A program made the position numbers and the translations under genes. A stretch of DNA of 64,000 nucleotides from the NCBI GenBank assembly GCA_044869805.1, contig JBIOXV010000149.1:62001-126000 (forward strand). The letters run 5' to 3'. Positions 58,527-64,000 of the stretch are shown one piece after another (positions within the stretch are counted from its first letter, which is position 1; each line of letters opens with the position of its first letter). The DNA comes from CAWDVR01 sp044869805 (GTDB taxonomy: Bacteria > Acidobacteriota > Thermoanaerobaculia > Multivoradales > SZUA-115). Below the pieces are notes generated by a model. It searched no databases, was not told the origin of the DNA, and saw nothing but the letters and a program-made list of their open reading frames with translations.

Positions 58527-61500
58527 GTGACCGCGCCCGGCGGTCGCCAGACCATCCGCTACCTCGAGACCGAGGATGGGTTTCGCCTGGCCTGGGCGGA
58601 GGCCGGCGCGGGACCGCCCCTGGTCAAGGCCGCCACCTGGCTGACCCACCTCGAGTACGACTGGGAAAGCCCGGTCTGGCACCACTGGAACCGCTTCTTC
58701 GCCGATCACTTCCGTTTCGTCCGCTACGACGAGCGTGGCAGCGGCATGAGCGGTCGCGAGCTGGGCGACCTCTCCGGCGAGCGCTTGACCGCGGACTTCG
58801 CGGCGGTGGTCGAGGCCGCCCGCCCGGAGGGCCCGATGGCCCTGCTCGGCATTTCGCAGGGCGCCGCCGTGGCGATCGCCTACGCCGCGCGCCACCCCGA
58901 GCGGGTGTCGCACCTGCTGCTCTGCGGCGGCTACGCGCGCGGCTGGGCGATGCGCGGCGACGAGGCCGGCGAGCGCCGCCACCGCGCCGTCCTGGAGCTG
59001 GTGAGCTATGGCTGGGGAAGGGACAACCCTACCTTTCGCCAGCTCTTCACCTCGAACTTCATCCCCAAGGGAACCGCCGAGCAGCTCCGCTGGTTCAACG
59101 AGCTGTGCCGCAAGACGACCTCTCCGGCCAACGCCGCCCTACTGCTCGAGTCCCGTGGTGCGACCGACGTCGTCGCCCTGCTGCCGCAGCTTCGCGTGCC
59201 GACGCTGGTCGCCCACGCCCGCAGCGATCACGTGGTGCCGATCGAAGAGGGACGCTTCCTGGCCGCCGGGATTCGTGGCGCCACCTTCGTCGAGCTGGAC
59301 TCCGCCAACCACATCCTGCTGGAGGACGAGCCCGCCTGGGAGCGCTTCTGCGCCGCGATCCTCGACTTCGTGGGCCTCCCCCCCCACCGAAGCGGCGAGG
59401 CCGACGTGGCACCGAGTCGCTCGCACCGGTCGGAGGCGGTGCGCGAGGAGCGCCTCGCCGATCTCTACCTCGAGGCCCTGGATCTCGACGAGGCCGGGCG
59501 CCGAGAGCTGGTCGACCGGCAGCGGGCCAGCGAGCCGACGCTGGCCGAAGAGCTGGCCCGCCTGCTGGCCACGCCCGAGGGCGCCCCCTCGCCGATCGAC
59601 GGCTCGGCGCTCGCGGCGGCGGGCGTCGCCTGGGGAGCCCTGGCGGCGCCGGAGCGGGTGGGCCCCTACCGGATCTTGCGCGAGCTCGGCCGCGGGGGCA
59701 TGGGCCGGGTGTTCCTCGCCGAGCAGGAGACGCCGGACTTCCGCCGCACGGTCGCCCTTAAGCTGATCGACCGGCCGGGCCCCGACGAGGAGGCCGTGCG
59801 CCGGTTTCGGGCCGAGGTGCGCATCCTCGCCTCGCTCGACCATCCCGGGATCGTCCGCTTCCTCGACGGCGGGCGCAGCCCCGAGGGGACCTGGTTCCTG
59901 GCCCTCGAGTACGTCGAGGGAGACGACCTCGTCAGCTACGCGAGCCTGAAGACTCTGGACGTGCCGGAGCGCCTGCGGCTCTTCCTGGCGGTCGCGGAAG
60001 CGGTGGAGTTCGCCCACCAGCGCGGCGTCGTGCACCGCGACCTCAAGCCGGCCAACGTCCTGGTCGGACGCGACGGCAGGCCCCGTCTGCTCGACTTCGG
60101 CATCTCGAAGCTCACCTCCTCCTCCGCGAGCTCCGTCAACCTGACCGTGACGCGAACCGACCTCAGGCCGTTGACGCCGGCCTATGCCAGCCCCGAGCAG
60201 CTCGCCGGCCAGCCCGCGACGCCGGCCTCGGACGTCTACGCGCTCGGCATCGTCCTCTTCGAGCTGCTCGCCGGCCGGCGGCCATTCACCTCGGACGCCG
60301 CGGACAGCACGTCGCGGCGGCCGACGACGGGCCGCATCGACCGCAGCCTCGACACGATCTGTGCGCGGGCGCTGGAGAGCGATCCCGCGGCGCGCTATCC
60401 GCACGCCGGGGCTCTCGCCGCCGACCTTCGCCGCCACCTGGAAGGCCGGCCGGTCGAGGCGCGGCGGAGGCGCAGGTGGCGCCGGGCGGGCGCCGTGCTC
60501 GGTCGCGGCCGACCTCGCCTCCTCGCCGCGGGCGCCGCCGGCCTCGCCCTGCTGCTGCTCGGAGGCGCCGTCTGGATCGCCGGCCAGCGCTCGGGAGACA
60601 GGAGCTCCGAGGCCTCGCAGACGGCTCAGCTCGCCGGCTTTCCCTTCGACCCGGTGAACCCACCGCTCGAGGAGATGGAGAGCCGGTTCGCCGCCGCACC
60701 GGACGACGTCGCCGCCGGAGCGGCCCTGGTAGTGGCCCTGCTACGCCAGCAGCGAGAGAGCGAGGCGGGAATCCTGGTCGGGCGGCTCCGCCAGATCCCG
60801 GGCAAGGAGCTCGACCCGCTCATCGACTACGCCGAGGGCAGGCTCGCGACCCGGCGCGGCGAGAACCAGCGGGCGCTCGTCCTCTTCACCAGCGCGCGCG
60901 ACAACGCGGCCGCTCAGGGTCGCGAGGAGCTTCTTGGCACCATCCGCTGGGCGCGGGGTGCGATCCTCTCTCGGCTCGGCCAGCGCGACGCCGCGCGCCA
61001 GGACCTGGAGCTCGCGCGCGCCGACTTCGAGCGCGCCGGGGACCCCAGGAACCTCTACCGCGTGCTCAACGACCTGTCGATCGAGTACCTGCAGATCGGG
61101 CGGATGGAACAGGGTGAGGCGGTACTGGAGAGCGCGCTCGCCGCGGCCCGCCTCGCCGGCTTCGCGCCGGTTCCCGCGCTCGGCAACCTCGCGGTGCTCA
61201 AGTTCCTGCGCGGGCGGCCCGACCTGGCCGAGCCGCTGGCGCGCGAGGCCCTGGAGCTTCGCCGCGACCAGCCGAGCACGGTCCGCGAGGCCTCCGAGCG
61301 CGCCCAGCTCGCCGCGATCGTCAATGACCTCGGCCGTCCCGAGGAGGCGGACGCGCTGCTCGATCAGGCGATCTCGCTCGGCCGCGCCGACGGCGGGACC
61401 CCGCCTCCCGATGCACTCTACTTCCGCGCCCTGGCCGACCTAGACGCGGGCCGCCTCGACCGTATCGACTCCCTGGCCCAGGAGCTGGAGAGCGAGGGCA

Positions 61501-62159
61501 ACCGGACGCTCCGCTTCGGACCCGTGGGATACGGCTACTCGGTGCGGGCCCGAGCCGCCGCCCTCGCGGGCGACTTCGACGGCGCCCGGCGGCACTTCAC
61601 CGAGGCCCGCCGCCTGCTGCGCTCCGAGGGCGACCGCGACTTCGCGGCGCTCTCGGACCTGGCCTGGGCCGAGGCCGAGGTGGCGGCAAGCTCGCCGCAG
61701 GCCGCGTCCCGCGTCCTCGACGAAGCCTTCGCCGGGCTCGAGGAAGCGGCCACGAGCCTTGCCGGCATCCTCGCCGAGGCGTTGCGCCTCCGCATCGAGG
61801 CTGCGGCGGGCCGGATCGAAGCGGGGCGAGAGCGGCTCGCCCGGCTCGGCAAAGATGGGGCCAGCGCGCCGAGCGTCGCCTGCCGGATCGCCTACCTGCG
61901 GGGGCGCGCGCGGCTCGCCGCCGCCGAGGGCCGAAAGGACGCTGCCCGCGCCGATCTCGAGGCGGCGCTCGCCGCCGCCCGGCAGGCGCAGCGCAAGGTC
62001 GACGAGCTGGAGCTGCGGCTCGATGTCGTGGCTCTCGCCGGCGATCCCGCGACGAGGGCGCGGCTGGCTTCCGAGGTGGAGCGGGAGGCCGCGGCGCTCG
62101 GCCTCTCCGCCATCGCCGGCAGGGCCCGGGCCGCGGCCCGGGCCACGCCTACCGGCTGA
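58527..62159 (+). CDS. Alpha/beta hydrolase - Ser/Thr kinase - TPR fusion protein
   Basis: 1210 aa, an unusual order of domains. Residues 1-285 are a complete alpha/beta hydrolase: oxyanion region TWLTHLEYDWES, nucleophile Ser110 in LLGISQGAA, Asp234 in ARSDHVVP and His262 in SANHILLED. Residues about 380-640 are a Hanks-type kinase: ELGRGGMGRVFLAE, Lys412, HRD 503-505, DFG 523-525. A membrane segment (about 685-705, AAGAAGLALLLLGGAVWIAG) is followed by a TPR-like helical array to the C-terminus. So the hydrolase and kinase lie on the cytoplasmic side and the TPRs outside, if topology is simple. GTG 58527 is the start. It follows the sigma gene by 46 bp. Hydrolase substrate unknown. Confidence 0.9.
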   Translation: MTAPGGRQTIRYLETEDGFRLAWAEAGAGPPLVKAATWLTHLEYDWESPVWHHWNRFFADHFRFVRYDERGSGMSGRELGDLSGERLTADFAAVVEAARPEGPMALLGISQGAAVAIAYAARHPERVSHLLLCGGYARGWAMRGDEAGERRHRAVLELVSYGWGRDNPTFRQLFTSNFIPKGTAEQLRWFNELCRKTTSPANAALLLESRGATDVVALLPQLRVPTLVAHARSDHVVPIEEGRFLAAGIRGATFVELDSANHILLEDEPAWERFCAAILDFVGLPPHRSGEADVAPSRSHRSEAVREERLADLYLEALDLDEAGRRELVDRQRASEPTLAEELARLLATPEGAPSPIDGSALAAAGVAWGALAAPERVGPYRILRELGRGGMGRVFLAEQETPDFRRTVALKLIDRPGPDEEAVRRFRAEVRILASLDHPGIVRFLDGGRSPEGTWFLALEYVEGDDLVSYASLKTLDVPERLRLFLAVAEAVEFAHQRGVVHRDLKPANVLVGRDGRPRLLDFGISKLTSSSASSVNLTVTRTDLRPLTPAYASPEQLAGQPATPASDVYALGIVLFELLAGRRPFTSDAADSTSRRPTTGRIDRSLDTICARALESDPAARYPHAGALAADLRRHLEGRPVEARRRRRWRRAGAVLGRGRPRLLAAGAAGLALLLLGGAVWIAGQRSGDRSSEASQTAQLAGFPFDPVNPPLEEMESRFAAAPDDVAAGAALVVALLRQQRESEAGILVGRLRQIPGKELDPLIDYAEGRLATRRGENQRALVLFTSARDNAAAQGREELLGTIRWARGAILSRLGQRDAARQDLELARADFERAGDPRNLYRVLNDLSIEYLQIGRMEQGEAVLESALAAARLAGFAPVPALGNLAVLKFLRGRPDLAEPLAREALELRRDQPSTVREASERAQLAAIVNDLGRPEEADALLDQAISLGRADGGTPPPDALYFRALADLDAGRLDRIDSLAQELESEGNRTLRFGPVGYGYSVRARAAALAGDFDGARRHFTEARRLLRSEGDRDFAALSDLAWAEAEVAASSPQAASRVLDEAFAGLEEAATSLAGILAEALRLRIEAAAGRIEAGRERLARLGKDGASAPSVACRIAYLRGRARLAAAEGRKDAARADLEAALAAARQAQRKVDELELRLDVVALAGDPATRARLASEVEREAAALGLSAIAGRARAAARATPTG

Positions 62160-62166
62160 GCGGGCC

Positions 62167-63576
62167 TCAGCGCGAGCAGTCCCGTTCGAAGCTGAGCTCG
62201 CCGTAGTAGAAGCCCGAGCCCGGGTCCTCCGGATCTTTGAGCTGCGGGCACGACACGCCCTCGGGGCAGCCGACGGCGACCCGCACGGTGACCCAGCCCG
62301 AGATCTCTGAGGCGGTGACGCAACCCTCGATCCGAACCTGAGTCTCGTCCTCCGCCCCTTCCTGCTCGATGACCTCGAGCACCACTTGGCTGCCATCGGT
62401 GAGCGTCTTCACCTCGAAGAGAGGGTCCTCCATCGCCGCGGTGGTGACGTTGATCGGCAGTACGTCGCGGATCGTCCCCGAGAAGTCCGTGGTGCGGAAG
62501 TGGCGCAGGCAGGCCTTCGACAGCGCCGGAGTGCGCGGGAGGCTGAACGGGAAGCGGAAGGTGAGGTCGCGTGGAGCCTGCGACCAGGTGTTGCCGTTGT
62601 GCTGGTCGCCGCAGTGCGGGAAGCTGTAGCGGTTCGAGTCGTCCTGGAAGGTGCCGAAGACCCAGCCGGGCTTGCCGTCCGGGTGCAGGAACCAGAGGGC
62701 GTCGGAGGGGTGGATCTCCGGCCGGTCGTGACCCGTATCGGGGGAGCAGCAGAGCTCGCGATGGTCTTCGGCGCGGTGGTCGCTGCCGTGGTCGTGGGCA
62801 TAGACCCCGTAGACGCAGACCTGGCGGCCGTCCTGCCCCGGCTGGCCACCGGGAGGAATCCCACCGGCCCAGTCGGCGGCCGGCTCGAGAGCCGAGTTGC
62901 AGCCCCAACTGTCATCGCAGGTCCCGCCGCCGACGATCGGCTGGAAGCCGATCGGCAGAAAGCGCGCGTCCTCGCGATAGAATTGCTGCGCCGGAGTGAT
63001 CTCGGCGTGGATGCACTTCTTGGGCGAGTTGGGAGGCGGCGTGTTTGCTTTCTTGGCGGCCGCGCGGCATTCGGTGACCGGGCAGCTCGAGTCCCACTTC
63101 TCGAAGGGGTGCTCGAAGAAGATGCCGGGGTCGTCCAGCGGGGTGCATTCGGTGTTGACGTAGCCCTCGAGGAAGTGCTCGAACCCCGGGGCCGCCTCGA
63201 TGTTGAGCATGATGTCCCGGGGATCCTCCAGCTCGTCGAGAACTCCGTACCTAACGACCTTGCCGCAGAACTTGGTGCGCAGCGGCAGGCCGCCGTCCGG
63301 CTCCAGGAACTGGGGGCCGCTCGCGGTCGGAGTCAGAGCCTCCAGCGACTGCTCTTCGCAGAACACGCAGCAGTCGTTGAAGGCCTCGCTCTGTTCGACG
63401 CTAGGCCGCCTGGCCTCCACGGCGACGTTGGCGATGTCGTTCATCGACGGGACGGCCGGGCACTGCTCGCCGGAGCTGGCGGCGAGCGCCCGGTCCGCGT
63501 GCAGCGCGGCCAGCGAAGCCAGCAGCGCCACGGTGGACAAGGCTCGGGCTACGGGGCGGGTGGTGCGGTACGACAT
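62167..63576 (-). CDS. Secreted Cys-rich hypothetical protein
   Basis: 469 aa from ATG 63576, chosen because AGGAGG lies about 8 nt upstream and the signal peptide (ALSTVALLASLAALHADRALA) follows. The mature protein has about 20 cysteines (NDCCVFCEEQS, CCSPDTGHDRPEIHPSDALWF) and His/Asp-rich blocks (YAHDHGSDHRAEDH). The motif RPEIHPSDALWFLH recalls an EIHP motif in some secreted hydrolases, but no family is assigned. It converges with the fusion-kinase gene (7-bp gap). Upstream it has the same promoter-like element as the DUF1326 gene. Confidence 0.65.
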   Translation of the reverse strand: MSYRTTRPVARALSTVALLASLAALHADRALAASSGEQCPAVPSMNDIANVAVEARRPSVEQSEAFNDCCVFCEEQSLEALTPTASGPQFLEPDGGLPLRTKFCGKVVRYGVLDELEDPRDIMLNIEAAPGFEHFLEGYVNTECTPLDDPGIFFEHPFEKWDSSCPVTECRAAAKKANTPPPNSPKKCIHAEITPAQQFYREDARFLPIGFQPIVGGGTCDDSWGCNSALEPAADWAGGIPPGGQPGQDGRQVCVYGVYAHDHGSDHRAEDHRELCCSPDTGHDRPEIHPSDALWFLHPDGKPGWVFGTFQDDSNRYSFPHCGDQHNGNTWSQAPRDLTFRFPFSLPRTPALSKACLRHFRTTDFSGTIRDVLPINVTTAAMEDPLFEVKTLTDGSQVVLEVIEQEGAEDETQVRIEGCVTASEISGWVTVRVAVGCPEGVSCPQLKDPEDPGSGFYYGELSFERDCSR

Positions 63577-63640
63577 GATCTCTTCCTCCTGCGACGGAAC
63601 CGTGGCAACGGTGGCCACAGTGGCTTCCCGCGTTTTCTTG

Positions 63641-63679
63641 GTCCCGTGAGTTACGCGCAGGATTCCGCGGTGAGTGCCA
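63641..63679 (-). promoter_or_regulatory. ECF-type promoter-like element, copy 2
   Basis: Same pattern as 57829-57867 with identical spacing: minus strand TGGCACTC-N10-CCTGCGCGTAA, i.e. TGGCAC, 17 bp, GCGTAA. Transcription would start near 63644, about 68 nt before ATG 63576. The rest of 63577-63836 shows short GTGGC-type repeats and no gene. Confidence 0.6.
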
Positions 63680-63836
63680 CCGGCCTGGCACCGTCCTTGC
63701 TCCCTCTTGGCCTTCAGCGGACCGCCGCTTCGGACGCCGCGGCCGAGAGAGGGAGGTCGAAGAACAGTAAACGGCAAGGGATCAAGTACTTGCCAGGCGT
63801 CCTCGGACAGCGGCGCGGTCCACCCGGAGGTGGTCT

Positions 63837-64000
63837 ATGAGAGTTACAACTGCCGTCGCTTTGGTCTTCGTTCTGATGCTGGCTGCAGGCGCCACTAGCC
63901 CTGCGTCGGCACGCCCCAATATCTCGGTCAGCGTGAGCTTCTTCTACGACTCGCTGGCCCCCCACGGCCACTGGTACGACAGCCCTCGGTACGGCTACGT
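63837..64000 (+). CDS. DUF6600-type secreted protein (3' end outside window)
   Basis: The first 54 residues are visible. A signal peptide (VALVFVLMLAAGATSPASA) is followed by SVSFFYDSLAPHGHWYDSPR, the opening motif of DUF6600 proteins (FYDxLAPxGxWxxxPxYG), which are Tyr/Trp-rich and of unknown function. GGAGG lies 6 nt before ATG 63837. It is divergent from the hypothetical gene at 62167. The remainder lies beyond the window. Confidence 0.75.
   Translation, partial: MRVTTAVALVFVLMLAAGATSPASARPNISVSVSFFYDSLAPHGHWYDSPRYGY

Overview
The window is a very GC-rich bacterial chromosome segment with no rRNA, tRNA, phage, IS or CRISPR array that I can see. Several traits together point to Acidobacteriota, most likely the Thermoanaerobaculia or a near relative: three TIGR02999-type ECF sigma factors, each paired with a Pkn-type Ser/Thr kinase; secreted Cys-rich proteins; secreted repeat proteins ending in a DGFE(S/T)GDTAAWS tail; and a DUF6600 protein. 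This is inference from gene content, because no phylogenetic marker was aligned.

Layout. 1-3223: the end of a BNR-repeat secreted protein, and ligA. 3325-7775: a cytochrome P460, then two tandem copies of a two-gene module (secreted helical protein plus secreted HEATH-motif putative metalloprotein). 7953-12178: an ECF sigma/Ser-Thr kinase pair divergent from a secreted metzincin and a Cys-rich peptide. The kinase ectodomain and the protease tail carry the same six-cysteine repeat. 12308-20057: YihY, a Gram-negative sortase with its LPxxG-tailed VIT/vWA substrate, a ChvI/ChvG-like two-component pair, and CreD. A 31-bp box is shared by the upstream regions of the sortase operon and creD. 20217-25340: a GT39-like transferase fused to an NTF2 domain, then a second sigma/kinase pair (TPR type). 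25426-30380: two paralogous secreted repeat proteins, an unknown gene and a glycosyltransferase. 30391-38946: a metal-handling region with a small Cys-rich protein, an outer-membrane factor/His-rich adaptor/RND pump, then multicopper oxidase, ZIP transporter and cupredoxin behind a consensus promoter.

39058-57807 is mixed: a hybrid histidine kinase, an S9 peptidase, recN, a TsaC-like protein, an S55 peptidase with a beta-propeller partner, coaD, an outer-membrane barrel, adenosine deaminase, a PQQ-type propeller, a ROK-like kinase, and DUF3187 and DUF1326 proteins. 57911-64000 holds a third sigma/kinase pair, in which the kinase is fused behind an alpha/beta hydrolase, then a secreted Cys-rich protein and the start of a DUF6600 protein.

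Two regulatory themes recur. First, a promoter-like element (minus strand TGGCAC, 17 bp, GCGTAA) lies upstream of two separate secreted-protein genes, with a weaker third copy; I propose it is read by one of the local ECF sigmas. Second, the 31-bp box upstream of the sortase operon and creD is a candidate operator for the neighbouring response regulator. The strongest candidate for an undescribed system is the sigma/kinase/metzincin/Cys-peptide locus at 7953-12178. No gap between genes exceeds 300 bp.
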